NCBI RefSeq assembly: GCF_018139145.2
Contig: NC_059473.1
Location: forward strand, 8,300,503-8,364,502
Reading direction: 5' to 3'
DNA: 64,000 nucleotides
Source of the DNA: Gymnogyps californianus
Lineage: Eukaryota > Chordata > Aves > Accipitriformes > Cathartidae
Part shown: positions 14,124 through 26,200 of the stretch, piece by piece
Numbering within the stretch: position 1 is the first letter of the stretch
Layout: every line of letters begins with the position of its first letter
Position numbers and translations under genes: made by a program
The notes under the pieces: model-generated
Told to the model about the DNA's origin: nothing
Seen by the model: the letters and a program-made list of their open reading frames with translations, nothing else
Databases searched by the model: none

Positions 14124-14659
14124 AAGCAAGTCTCAATTCTTCTGTTTTAAATAACGTATGCAGTTGGTACTCCTGTAGTATGTTGGGAAGCAAGTCTGCC
14201 AAAACAAAGATCAACTTTAATACAGCTTTTTCTAAAAGTAGAATTAAGGTAATTCACTCCAACTGTAGGCTTTTTAACTTACAGTACTCATAACCTCAGC
14301 TATCAGTTCAAACTGTGGCAGTTTACAGGAACTTGGCCCTATTTTGGGTTGGTATTTACCAATTCTGAAATGTTTTTAAGAATGGGGAAAAGGAATTTGA
14401 ATTCCATGTGATTTTTTTTTTTTTTTTTCAGAGTCTATGCTTCACATAGCATCTTTTGGGGTAGATACTGGACCAATACTGTATTTCCTTATTGTTTTAT
14501 GGGGCTACATAGTGTAAGCATGAAAGGATATTGGTTATGACACCCCAATTTCTGTTTCTGTGAGAAGTGTTGAAAGATGTAATACGGTTGGATTGTACGA
14601 ACTGATAAGAGTCAAGGGTTGGGCATGGCTTGTTCCCTGTTGATCTTTGGTGAATGTGT

Positions 14660-15505
14660 ATCATCATGCGTAAACCTGTTCAGTATTTTCCTTAATGACC
14701 TGGATGATGGAGTGGAGTGTGTGCTTATTAAATCTGCAAGTGTTTCAGGCTGGACTGTAAGCACACTGAAAGGCAGGAGTAGAATTCAAAGTCGTCTTAA
14801 ATTAGGGAAACAAACCCAAAAAGTTGGATTACATTCAGTGTTGGACGGGTGTTGTGGTACCAGCTTTAAATAGCAGAAATCAGCCGCCCAAATAGCCGAT
14901 AGGCAGGAGGGCTACAGGCAGGGATTTGGGGATTATAGCAGATCACAAGCTGTTGAGTAGTCAATGAGATCCTGTTGCTGCCCAAAAAGACACCTGATTT
15001 GAAGGTATAAACAGGGTAATGGCCTGCCAGAGGTACCCGGTAGTTCTCCCAAACTCTGTTCAGCTTTGGCAAAGTCTCAGCTTAGCATACTGTGCCAGTT
15101 TGGAAAGAGAATAACCATTTGAAGAAAACCTGAAGGAGACTGATGGGAGGTCTAGAAAACATGACTCCGCTAGGTATGAACAGGAGATGTTTAGCCTGAA
15201 GAAAAGAATAGAGGAGATGTAGGAATTTTTGAAATACGTAATCTTGCAGTAAAGAAAAAAGGAATAATCTGTTTTGCCTTTGTGAAGAACGAGATGAGCA
15301 GCAACAGGGTAAAAGATAGAAAGTTAAAGCCTAGGAAAAACTGTCTGTTTATAAAAATAGCAAACTAGTGGAATAAAGCAACATGGGAAGGTGGTGGAGT
15401 TTCCATCTTTGGGAATCTTTAAGGACAGTTAGAAAAACATCGTGTTTAGTTATCTTCTTTTAAAGCTGGAAAATAACTTCCCAAAACCCCCAGCAGCCCT
15501 ACTCT
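14660..15505 (+). mobile_element. Decayed CR1 LINE, ORF2 3' part and tail
   Basis: In frame around 14679-14740 the translation gives NLFSIFLNDLDDGVECVLIK. This is the region just before the catalytic ADD box of the CR1 reverse transcriptase (family form: LFNIFxNDLDDG...KFADDTKLGG). In this copy the F-ADD box itself is destroyed, reading SASVSG. Further downstream the bases follow the order of a CR1 ORF2 end: a 'ggggattatagcagatcacaagctg' block near 14926, 'aaaacatgactccg' near 15159, 'gtttagcctgaagaaaagaa' near 15190, and 'ggtggtggagtttcc' near 15390. The tail after that is degraded. The order and spacing fit one element of about 0.85 kb, cut at its 5' end. Many indels and stops make it long dead. 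The exact ends are uncertain by some tens of bases. Confidence 0.82.
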
Positions 15506-16240
15506 CTGACTGGGTACTATAGTCTGCCTCCATTTTGTGTGAATGCGGTTTGTGCGCTGGCAAATTCCTGGGAGTGTGAGAAAATGACTGGGTTTAGACT
15601 TGTTGAGATTTTATGTATTTAGTCACTTTGCAGGTTAGATGCAGAAGAAATGCAAGTGCTTACATCTCTTGTAAGTGGTAACAGCTTTTCTCACAACTAA
15701 AGGTGATCTCTTGTAGCTTCGTAGGAGAGCCTTCTGCTGCAGTGAATTACAACCTGCTGTATGTGTCACATTGTCACATGCAAATGCAGATTACGTTATG
15801 AAAAACTGTCTTTTGAAATATTTCTTCGTTAACACCAAGAGTGCGTAGTAAGATACAAGACTTGTGAAGAAGCACTGACAGAGAATAAATTTGATAGCCT
15901 TGCCCATAGGTGAGCTTCTGATAGGCTCCCTGTAGTCAGTCAGATATTCTAAAGATAGCTTGAAATGGATTGTTTTTTTATTTCATTGAAGAATGAGATG
16001 AAGTTCATTACAAATACAGCAAGTAAGAAGGTCAGACACCTTGCTGCTTCACTGAAGAGTCTGATTAATCAACTGTTGATCTATAGTGAGAGAAACAATG
16101 TAATTAGAAAAATGGATTAACTGTAAGTAAGCTTAAATCACACAGTTTAAAAAATTGTGTAGAAGGAAGTCCTCTCTTGCAAATTAAAATAAATTTGGTT
16201 TTGTGAGCAAGTTACTTTTCCTTTAGAGGTGAAGCCTTGT

Positions 16241-16260
16241 CGGGGGCGGGGGGGGGGGGG
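16241..16260 (+). repeat. G-rich homopolymer-like tract
   Basis: A run of G broken once by C (CG5CG13). It is potentially quadruplex-forming, and no promoter context is visible around it. Confidence 0.85.
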
Positions 16261-19200
16261 AAGGTGTATCTGTTAGCTAAGTAAGTGTGGTGACAACCAT
16301 GTCACCATTCCGGACTTCTGTAGTATGGATGTTCCTGTGCTGGCAGGGTAAGTGCTGGCAGGAAGGGGGAATGAGCCGTGTCAGTGTAATGCATCTTTAC
16401 AGTGCAACCACATGTATTATCCTGGATATAAAGATAAAAGCATTTCTGGTGGGCAAAACCTAAAAAAACGAACAAACAAAAACCCAACAACAAAATATCT
16501 TCCAGCCCAAACTCAGCAACCAGCAGCAAACAAAAATACAGTGCTGCCTCCTATGCAGAATGGTTTTATGTGCCCGTAAGTGCTGTGTAGCTTGGGAGCA
16601 GGAATAGTGCTGTGCTGTGAAGGCTGGGGAACAGCTTTATCTCTGTTCTCTTGGGCCCAGGAAACATGCAATTTGAGGTTATAGTTTCTTTGTGATTCCA
16701 ATTTGCTACAAATGTAGAAGGGAATGTAATATGAATAGTGTGTGAATACAGCTTATAAATGAGTCTTCTCTTACCTGTTCTCTACTTCACTATAAACCAT
16801 TGCATCTCCCTCTCCAGCAGAGAAAAGAAGTGGCTCTTTCCTCTGCCTTCTCCTAATTTCTTTTTTTCTTTGCCCTGTTTAGCTGGAAGCTTGCTGGGTT
16901 TAGGAAAGCAGATGGGTGTCTCTTACTGAAAGAGAGAAAAGCTTTCATTTTATTTGCCTCTTCCGAACAGGAACGTGTGGACGTCGATGCTATCCTACCT
17001 GACTGAGAAACAACATTGTGTTTTTCCTCCTCCCCGACCCGGAGGTGATCTGGCATGTTCTGTGCTGAGCCCCTCCCTGATGAAGACTGCCATTATGCAG
17101 GGAGCAGCCCAGCTGTGGCAAATTTAAAGAGTCACAGGTGCAGCAGTTAAAGCAGTCAGCAGGAACTGAAGCACTAATTTTGCTGTGTGAAAGACCTGAA
17201 GAGAATAGCTTGCAAGCCATTTAAGCTAAAAGCTGTAGGAGGCTCCATTGGCTGTCTCTCCGTCTCAGGACTTGTATTTTGGTAGTGCTCAGTATTTTTG
17301 GAAGCTTAGCCCAAGTTTGTTTCTGTTGTCAATAAATGTTTAATTTTCTCCATTTTGCATTTGATATGCATCATGTCTTCTCAAGCCTAACCTACTTACT
17401 CAGCCAGTGACAGTGTCCAAACCTTTCAGTGTGTTGCTTTCTCAGTTATCAGCACAGAAGTAGCTGTGGACTGGAAAGGCTTTCTGGTTACTAATGTGTG
17501 ACTGAGCTCTCTTTGTGTCTTGCAGAATTTTTTTTGTTTGTTTCTGCTGGTCATTTGTTCCCAACTGTCTTCCAGCAGGAGCTTTGTTTTATGTGCTGAT
17601 GGCGGGACATCTTCCTCACAGCCTGTTTCCTCATATGCTTCACTTATCTCACCGCTTTCCCAGACTCTCTTGCCCTTTTCTTTCTTTGCCTTGCAACGAC
17701 CTTCTCATCTTCCCCCTCTCACCCTTTTCTATTGTTCCTTTCTCTCTTTTGGGATTTTTTTTTTTTCTGTTTTGTTGCATCTCCCTTGGCTGTTCCCCGC
17801 TCCCCAGCGGCTCCATGTGTTTGTGATTGTTTGCCAAGTGCAGGACATCCAGTGGGGTTGGCCAACATGTGTTTTTGCAGCTGCTGTGTGAATCCAGAAG
17901 GGACATTTTGGGTATAGAAGCTGCTGTTTGCTTGCCACCCTGTATGCATGAGTTACCATCTCGAGCATAAGCCCCCTACGAGAGCCGAGGGAGAATGGGA
18001 AAGGGATTTTGAAGCGGTCAGCTCTTTATCCATAGTTTAGGGATTATGCCCGCAGTGGGTGGGTTAGATACACAACTTTCCAGCTCTACAACTTTTATCT
18101 CCCCTGTATCTAACAGTGCTAAATTCCAGTAAGATTTCAAACAGTGAACACACTTTTGTACTGAAGTTTAAGTCAGTTATAGGTTAGATTAAGCCACTTT
18201 CTGTAGGGAGGGAAAGTATGCAAAGATCCTTAAAGGTCACAGAGTGGGAGGTGATCAAAAGAGCAGGCTGTGCTTACAGCTGCGTGCAAGCATGAGGGGA
18301 AGATAGTTGTATGGGCTGACTCAGGGCAGTGGGGTTTCATGGTTCCAGGTTCCTGTTTCCTTGTAGCTGTAGCGGTTGGTGGATTAATGGCAAGAGCTCA
18401 GAATTTACTTGTTACAGTGTGTTTTCTGGAGTTCACTGCTCTGGCACATCTAAGCTTTGGGAAGTATTATATGTTGTTAAGGGGACTGATTTCTGAGAAC
18501 TTCTAACACAAGGAGAAGCCATCCAGTGTGATGGATCCAGTACCTAAGGTGGAGTGGGGGGGAAGTGAAATTCAATGAATGGTTTTGAGACTTGAGCCAA
18601 CCGATGCTAAATGGTGTTCTGTTACAGCTATGAGCTGGTATTAAAATCACACAATTGGAAATCCTCAAATACAGCAGCCTTGGATTGCTCTTAAGTTGCA
18701 TAGATTTTTGTCCTGGTCTGTTATTCACCTGAATAGTCCTTATTTTGCAAGGGCTCAGTAGGAAACTATTGTGGTTGCTACTTAGGAAGAAGCGCTGGGT
18801 GGCTTCTGGTAGTCAGTGGATCTGAGTCTATGAAGGTAGTGACATGACTGGTTGATGCCTACAAAGAAAGTAGTGTTTGCAGGTAGCAGTTGGCTGCCAC
18901 AGTGGACTCTGGAAGACAGCATCAATAAACAGCTGCCCCAAAAGGGAGCTTAGGAGGGAGGGTTTCAGGTTCAGATTCCCTTTAGCCTTATTCTGCCCAG
19001 CTCTACTGTGAATTGTTCTCCTATCTTAATTCCAAATTAAGACACTGAAATTTCATAATTATCTACTATCTGGAACACAGCATATAACTTCTTTCTAACT
19101 CAAATACAATGTGAACAGAAAACCCAGTGGCTTTTTTGGTGTGAGGTTTTTTTTTTTAACAAGCATAGAAGGTTTCTAAAATACATTGAGAGATATGCAG

Positions 19201-19701
19201 CTGCTTAAAACTTAAAAATTTTGAGATACATTTTCTATGAAGTGACATTTGTTATCTAACTATTCTCTTTAGCTGCAGACATTATTTGAAATGAAATCTG
19301 GCTGTAAGTCTCCGGAGCTGTAGATATTTAATTTCTATTTTCAAGACATCTCACTAAAATCAAAATTCAGTGTGATTTGTGATTGCTTAACTGTGCAACG
19401 TGCCTTATTCAATCATAGTTCCTATCATGTTTTTCAGCCAAGAATTCTGTTTATGGTAATAGGGATAAAGTAATTGTGCATCCTAAGGGGTTATAGTAGT
19501 CTGGAGTTGATAGCTTCTGGTTCTTCCTTCCTTTTTCATGTTTTGATTTTCTTTTGAAATTTAAGGTGGATAGGCCAGAACAGCTATGTTGAGTCAGATT
19601 TTTTTTCTGCAACTTTTTTTAAATAGGAAAGTTTTCTGTTTCTCACTTTCATAAAAATGTGATTCATTGTATAATTGACTCATTCCACTGTTTAGGGAAG
19701 G

Positions 19702-19702
<1 letters not shown>

Positions 19703-19736
<34 letters not shown>
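19703..19736. repeat. Poly(T) tract, 34 T
   Basis: Thirty-four uninterrupted T residues. On the minus strand this could be the poly(A) tail of a retroposed RNA, but the adjacent sequence resembles no gene or SINE I know, and no flanking duplication is obvious. Confidence 0.95.
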
Positions 19737-19738
<2 letters not shown>

Positions 19739-21120
19739 TTTTCGTTAAATACGTCGCCTTGTCTTATGCTGACGAGTTAAAGGGGAGCCTTAACATCATG
19801 TTGTTGGGGTTTTTTTCTATTTCCCTACTCTATTCTGTTTCTTGGTCATTATTGAAATAGAATTGCTGGGGAAAGCACGGAAACGTCATGTCTGTGCAAT
19901 GTACACCAAATCTGGCGTATGTCAAAAAAGGTTGAAGTTCTGACATTCTAGTGAGTTAAATTGCCCAACATATCTGTGCAATTATTGCTGCTGCGTTGAA
20001 GGGGAAGAGGGGAATGTTGATCTGCTGACCTTGCAACTGCAAGGTTAAATCCCCCTCTGTGCTGACTCAGACATGGGATGGTGGCAGCTGATTAGTCAGT
20101 CCTGTGCCAGTCCACCTGTAGTGTTACAGCTAACAAATTAAATCACACTGTGTAGAAATGACAACGGCTTTGTATTTTAGGCCAGCAAGCATCAACTTTA
20201 ATGGAAACTCATGTGAAAGAAGCCAGGGCTTTTGGGGGGGGAGGGGTGTATTGTTTTTTTCTCACTAATATATTCCTTAAAAAAAAAAAAACCTTAAACT
20301 TATCCATATGCAAGGCTAGAATTCAGTCTGGTTTTCCTTTACAAAAAAATTTGATCAGCAGGTTTTCTAGGTAATAGGAGAAATAGCAATTTTGAACATG
20401 CAATGCGGCCTTCAATGGACTTTTGCTCACACGCTAACATACGAAAGATGATAAAGGAAGAAATCAATGCAAACCCATTCCGGTAACTAAATGGATCCCT
20501 ATTAGTTTTCAGGCAATTGATTTTTAGTAGGCATTTGTGTATGTTAGCTGCTCTTTTGCTGTGAGTGAGGTGGTATTTCCAATTAGATTTTTAACTGTCA
20601 ATGATTTATTAAGCATGTTATGTTATTGATTATGTTCCACACAAGGCGGGGGGGTGTGCAGAAAAAAGTCTCTTTCTGGTCCAGGTGAAGGCTGAATTTT
20701 TCTGTTATGTCGTTGTTACAGATGACTTTTCTAATATGTTGATTTTTCCCAGTGCCATTGCTTTTCAAGATTAGGTTTAGGTTTCTTGAAAAGTTTATAC
20801 TATAATCAGGTTGGCTTCATGGAAAACTCTGCTGTATCATTTTAGTGAGAGCCTATATAAAGCGTAGAAGAAGAACCGTTTCAAATTTTATATTTGAATT
20901 TTATTGCTTTTCAGGTTGTAGCATCAGTCCTGATTAGATTTGGTCAAATAAACTCAAGGCTACTGTGTTGGAGCTGTGATGCATAATGGAATGCATGAGA
21001 CGAATCCATTTTCTTACTGTAGGGCACAGCTACTAACTCTGCCCCTTTTAAGACTTCTATTCATAATATATCATTAAAAAGAAAATAACAGTTTGTATTC
21101 AATCTTACCTGCTAAGCCAT

Positions 21121-21904
21121 TTGAGTTTCACCAAATGCAACTGAATTTGCAAGCCACTAAAGGTGACTAAAATGACAGTGGCGATAGCAGGAAAGTCTTA
21201 CATTGCAGTAAACGAAGTCTATTGATCTTGAAATGAAAGTTCAGTGGAAAAGCTGATGGAAAAAGTAACAGAGCACAAAAGGACAAGCTGCACAACTGAT
21301 TCAAATGAACTGGTTGGCTGTGAACATTCATGTGAAAGAAATGCTAATGAAAACAATGCAGAAGAAGAAACCATAATGGAAAAAAATACCGCCAGTATTG
21401 TGACTTCTCAAGTAACATAAGACACGTTTTCTTATGGAAAAAGAAGTGTTAGTGGTTAGTCAAATAAACTAAAGTGTTCTGTGATGTCTGTGAAAGCAGG
21501 AACGGAATACCTAAGGTTTCTCTGCAAAACCCACTCTTCAGTATGTAATGACTTGAAGTCCAAAACTTCCAAAGTATTTTTAAGAGAAAACTATGAAAGC
21601 GAACATGCTACTTGATCATAGTGTGTATTGAAAGGCAAATGCAATCAAAGTCCATTATAGTGTATCACTGGGTACAGTAAAACAATGTCAACTCCAAAGG
21701 AATTTTGAAAATAGCTGAAAGGCAGCTGTAGAGAGGATGCAAATTTCTGTTACTCGTTACGCACCCGTGAACATGTGGCTTACAGAATTTAAAGAATTCA
21801 GCTATGGGAAGGATGCCCTTTAGAAATATAATTGACTTTCCTGGAGTCAAATATAGGAAAAACTGACTTGTCTAAAATTGTTAGATGCCAAGTCAGTTAT
21901 ATTG
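21121..21904 (+). other. Protein-like broken reading frame, unidentified
   Basis: In the frame set by 21235, 21232-21417 is open for 62 codons (…ESSVEKLMEKVTEHKRTS…). The same frame stays open from 21421 to a TAG at 21457, and again for 51 codons over 21460-21612. Only two stops (21418, 21457) break 127 codons. Nearby, another frame at 21736-21828 reads ERMQISVTRYAPVNMWLTEF. The residues are mixed and protein-like, but I recognise no family. This could be a decayed processed pseudogene or ancient exon. It could also be chance in A-rich sequence, where E, K, N and T codons are favoured. The solo LTR inserted just downstream. Confidence 0.2.
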
Positions 21905-21909
21905 ATGAG
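21905..21909. repeat. 5-bp target-site duplication, left copy (ATGAG)
   Basis: ATGAG lies immediately before the TGTGG terminus of the LTR and is repeated exactly after its ACA end at 22832-22836. A 5-bp duplication is usual for ERVL-like retroviral integration. Confidence 0.9.
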
Positions 21910-22831
21910 TGTGGTGGGTTGACCCTGGCTAGATGCCAGGTGCCCACTAAAGCTGCTCTATCACTCCCTTCCTCAGCTGGATGGGGGAGAGAAAATATAA
22001 TGAAAGGCTCGTGGGTCGAGATAAGGACAGGGAGAGATCACTCAGCAATTACTGTCACAGGCAAAACAGACTCGACTTGGGGAAATTAGTTTAATTTATT
22101 ACCAATCAAATCAGAGCAGGATAATGAGAAATAAAACCAAATCTTAAAAACACCTTCCCCCCACCCCTCCCTTCTTCCTGGGCTTAACTTTACTCCCGGT
22201 TTCCTCTACCTCCTCCCCTCCAGCAGCGCAGGGGGACGGGGAATGGGGGTTGCAGTCAGTTCATCACACGTTGTTTCTGCTGCTCCTTCCTCCTCAGGAG
22301 GAGGACTCCTCACACTCTCCCCCTGCTCCAGCGTGGGGTCCCTCCCATGGGAGACAGTCCTTCACGGACTTCTCCAATGTGAGCCCTTCCCACAGGCTAC
22401 AGTTCTTCACGAACTGCTCCAGTGTGGGTCCCTTCCACGGGGTGCAGTCCTTCAGGAACAGACTGCTCCAGCGTGGGTCCCCCGCGGGGTCACAAGTCCT
22501 GCCAGCAAACCTGCTCCAGCGTGGGCTCCTCTCTCCACGGGTCCGCAGGTCCTGCCAGGAGCCTGCTCCAGCATGGGATTCCCACGGGGTCACAGCCTCC
22601 TTTGGCTGCAATTGCTGTTGTGCAGTAACTTTTTCCCCCTTCTTAAATATGTTATCACAGAGGCGCTACCACTGTCGCTGATGGGCTTGGCCTCGGCCAG
22701 CGGTGGGTCTGACTTGGAGCCGGCTGGCATTGCCTGTATTGGACATAGGAGAAGCTTCTAGCAGCTTCTCGCAGAAGCCACCCCTGTAGCCGCCCTTGCC
22801 ACCCAAAACCTTGCCATGCAAACCCAATACA
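21910..22831 (-). mobile_element. Solo LTR of an avian endogenous retrovirus (ERVL-like)
   Basis: The segment begins TGTGGTGGGTTGACC and ends CCCAATACA, so it has TG...CA termini, and is flanked by perfect ATGAG duplications. No internal retroviral sequence is attached. I recognise it as a high-copy bird LTR. The minus-strand orientation is inferred from an ATATTTAAGA TATA-like motif at 22641-22650 and AATAAA at 22095-22100, both read on the minus strand. That would put U3 at the right end and U5 at the left. The centre carries a degenerate tandem array (22325-22610). The perfect duplication and good overall match suggest it is not very old. Compared with the longest copies I remember, this one seems shorter between the array and the 22610 region. 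Solo LTRs arise by recombination between the two LTRs of a provirus. Confidence 0.9.
22325..22610. repeat. Degenerate ~45-52 bp tandem array inside the LTR
   Basis: Six units each open with a GCTCCAGCGTGGG-type core followed by CCACGGG and usually CAGTCCT. They start at about 22325, 22371, 22416, 22464, 22513 and 22565, so the period drifts from 45 to 52 bp. Because the units are GC-rich and poor in stop codons, the array opens long frames on both strands: 172 codons from 22243, 143 from 22250, and 105 on the minus strand. These are not genes. Confidence 0.88.
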
Positions 22832-22836
22832 ATGAG
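22832..22836. repeat. 5-bp target-site duplication, right copy (ATGAG)
   Basis: This exactly matches 21905-21909 and fixes the right boundary of the solo LTR at 22831. Confidence 0.9.
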
Positions 22837-22931
22837 TGAATCACACATGCTTCCTCAGAGACGTACTTCTGAGTTTATAGTCCCACTGTATATGCAAAAG
22901 GGTGGAGTAGTTTTCCTACAAACTTGACTGA

Positions 22932-23204
22932 ACAATCAGGAACAATCAGAGGATAATTCTGAGAACAGTGATTGAAGTTGATCAGGGAAGAGATGCCAAC
23001 CCAGGACATGTTACGGCGGCCTTTCAGAAAAAGGCGCCGAAGTGCAAGGAACAGTCAGAGGAGCGTTTTTATCATCAGCATAAAAAAAAATCAAAAAATG
23101 ATGTATTCACTTTCTCTCAAATTGATCATACAACAAAGCTGGTCTCCTGTAAGACTACTGAATTTTCTGACTTCGATATCACAGGTAACAAAATATGGAG
23201 ATAG
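22932..23204 (+). other. 90-codon open segment, unidentified
   Basis: The frame is open from just after a stop at 22929 to the stop after …DFDITGNKIWR. It has no ATG at its start; GTG at 22968 is the first alternative start. The composition is protein-like (…FQKKAPKCKEQSEERFYHQH…FSQIDHTTKLVS…), and an overlapping frame is also open. I recognise no domain. It lies just right of the solo LTR. Together with the broken frame at 21.2-21.8 kb, it may belong to one decayed coding segment that the LTR split. Confidence that it encodes anything today is very low. Confidence 0.15.
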
Positions 23205-26200
23205 ATAGGGAAGATGATACCCAGAGTTATCAACAACAAAAAACAACTTAACCCAAAATAAAGATACTGATGTATCTGTACCCAGTTGCTAAAAGGCTAG
23301 CGTCACACAGACTTGTAAAATTGCATAAATATATACTGCATGAAAAAAGGATGTGATATAAATCAGTTCTTTTGTGAACTGTTAAGAGAATCTGGATCTT
23401 GCTTTCAAGTCACATCCAGCCAGTACGGTCAGAGAGGCCTACTGTATTTATGATTTGGATTTAGACTATTATACAGGTTTTAGGTGGTTTTATGACTGAA
23501 GTTTGAATTTTAAGGGGAAAACTTAATTGCAGTTGGGAAAGAAAGAAGTGTTCTGAAGTGTTTCAGTTCGCCAGTCTTCTGACCACCACAAAAGCCCCCT
23601 GGTGCCCCAGGTTTTTTCAAGTGCTGATCTGCTGCTGTTTTTCATAAGCACTTCTTGATCTTGTATGTATTCACAATGAACTTCATTTGCACTGTATATA
23701 AACTACACAGCCACAGATAGTGGAGAAATGTGTCAGGATTTATTTTTAAAAATGCTTTTCAGTTTTCATATAAACAGTCTGGGATGATCAAAATGAAAGA
23801 CAAAGCATAACCCAGATGAAGGGTCAGCATCTGTATAAACTTGAATGCCAAGCACATGTGTGGCTGGATTGTATCCTCCACAGGAATATGTTACTTATCA
23901 TGCGGTTTTACAGCACTAACAAAAAACAAACAAAAAAAACCCCAAAACAAAACTAACCCCGAATCTCTCATTTTAACTAATATAAATACATTTGCATGAT
24001 GAACCATTGAAAGTTGACATAAGATTACATATAGTCAGCAATCTACATACCTAAGACTGAATCACATAACTAGTTCCTGTCTCAAGACAACCAGATCAAG
24101 AGCAGTAATGTGTGTCCTATCATGTTGTAGCCCTGTAGTATATATTTAACCTATGCCATTTTGTAATTTCACTTTTCTGTAGGAATTTAGCAGATGAATA
24201 ATTAACCTGTGTTTCAGTCTCTGTGTTGTGTATTAATGTAGTCAAGCAGAGAAAATACATAAAACATGTTAGGGAAACATTTTGAATAAATTCTGCTTTA
24301 ATTGGAGAGGATTGTAGCATGAAAGCACGACAACAGAAAGTTCAGTGCTTTAATATCTAAAATTAGATATCACTGTAAGTGCTAATTGAGTAGAAATGTG
24401 TTTTCAAAAAGCTGCTAGAAAGTGTATATTCATATGATGACTCCTCCTCTTGAACAGTTCTGCTTTTATCCTTGAAGGGTATTGCATCAGCAGAGATCAA
24501 AGTCATCAGACATATGTTGCTTTACAAATAATGTATCTATTTTCTTTTTCTTCTAAAAGGTATGCCAAATAAAGAGAGTTATTAAGCTTTTCAAGACAAT
24601 TTGAATAAGATGAAATTTGTCGGTGGTGTTGAGCTGCCAAAACCAAATGATATAATGTCAACATTAGAAGAACAAACTATTCCCCAAACAGTCTGTTGGG
24701 CTTTTATGCCAATCAGGCTGCACCGTATTTCATTCTTGAATACGGTCTGTAATTCTATGATAACTCCCCCAGATAGTGATAAAAATACTTCAGGTAGATC
24801 TCAAGCACTTCAGCAACTCGGGTTATGGAAGAATAAAGGGTCCACGTTACGTTGGTATAGTTCAGCCGGCATTGCCTTTACTGTTGATGACAACTGCGTA
24901 GCCAGTCTGGCTTCTCGGTGAGCGCAGTATGTCTTATTTGCTGCTTCTGGAAGTGCAGATGGACTGCAGGGGACTGACGGCTCGGATAAGTGTCTGTTTA
25001 ACATCCAGGCATATGAAGTATGGGTGGAAACGGATCATAATAAGATTAAATTCCAGTGAGCTTGCCTTTTGTGTCTCTTGCCGTGTACGTACAAGTAGCA
25101 GAAGAAAATCACGAGCCGTCATCCTTCAAGGATTTATCTCCCCCTGCCTGCCCCCTTTCCCCTCCTTGCATTGCATTCAGCTGCAGCGTTCAGAAGACGA
25201 CTAAGTACCCAGATTAGATGTTATTTACATAGATCGACATAAAGGAAAATAAAGCCTTTGCTGCTGCTGCGTTTGTGAGACTATGCGGTCGCATTAAGAC
25301 GTCTTCTCTTGTTTAAAATACAAGACTGGAAGTGAAAAGATGAACTGCTGTCTCGAGCAGAACTGTGTGAACATGGTAAATGTGATGGTTGTCCAGACAA
25401 ATCTCGTTTTAATTCTTTGCGGAGATTATAAGGAAGCATAAGGAATTTATAAACTTTGCTGAAGCAATACAGCCTGAGTTTATGATGGTACAAATTGGGA
25501 GTTGATGCTGATGAGAAGTATGGCTGGACAGATGAGAAGAAAATGACTAGAGGGATGAGGGAAATGTACGGCAAAGCACGTGGTTTTGTACGGAGATGCA
25601 TTGGTTTCATTTCCCAGCAGCAATCAGTTCAGAGAAGCAGAATATCTCAATTCCTTTATTACGGATAATGTCTGAAACAATCTTTAAAAATTAAGAAAAA
25701 AATCTGATTGGCTTAGTCGAACTCCCTGGAAGCTTAAACATGAAATCTTGTTACGCTACAAAATTTCCCAACCTCTTTTCTGTGTACGTAGTTTGTTATT
25801 GTAGGATTTCTGAAGAGGTTTGACTTAGTCGCTTGACTGTTTTGCAAAGCGAAAGGCGGTGTGAAAACATTAGCTTTTCAAAAGAGTCTCTAAACAAAAT
25901 CAGATAGACTTCTAGGGGAAAAAAGAAGGGAAAAATTATAGCCTAGGCTTACTATCCTGAAGGCTATAATGCTTGTTTGGCATTTGGTATCTGTTTCTTC
26001 AGGACAAAAGGCAGAACGGGTTCAGAGAGGGCAGACCTGGCACTGGGAAATGTGACTTCTGTACTGTAAAGGTAGGCTGATCCTTCCTCAGGATTACAAT
26101 TTTTAATCATAATTAGAAGGTTTTGATATCCTAGAATTTGGAGATGTTCCCCAAACATCTAAACTAGGAAGGGATAATAGTTTAAGTCCAGGTTTTTGAC

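Larger units (their letters stand above)
2892..14659. other. Long AT-rich non-coding stretch
   Basis: There is no recognisable exon, RNA gene or intact element over nearly 12 kb. It contains an A18 tract at 5376-5393 and a short inverted repeat around 4863-4885. An AT-rich segment near 10830-10870 carries TATTATTAATA twice. A T16G14 tract lies at 14094-14123 and a T17 tract at 14412-14428. The open frames (94 codons or fewer) occur on both strands and look random. Confidence 0.55.
15506..21120. other. Non-coding stretch
   Basis: No gene is recognised. It holds a G-rich run at 16241-16260 and a pyrimidine-rich segment at 17515-17790 that opens several overlapping frames on both strands through low complexity alone. 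A T34 tract lies at 19703-19736. G runs occur near 20229 and 20645. A short perfect hairpin (ACCTTGCA...TGCAAGGT) lies near 20027-20045. AATAAA near 17331 has no transcript I can tie to it. Confidence 0.55.

Noticed and set aside
17515..17968. Several overlapping frames of up to 123 codons on both strands
   Set aside because: The region is pyrimidine-rich low complexity, and the frames are F/S/L- or K/R-rich mirror images with no domain.
22243..22761. 172-codon plus-strand frame and overlapping frames of 143 and 105 codons
   Set aside because: All lie within the solo LTR and are produced by its GC-rich tandem units. The sequence has no retroviral protein motif.
24571..24921. About 115-codon open segment after a pyrimidine-rich acceptor-like site
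   Set aside because: A stop lies between the acceptor and the open part in that frame, and the translation resembles no family I know.
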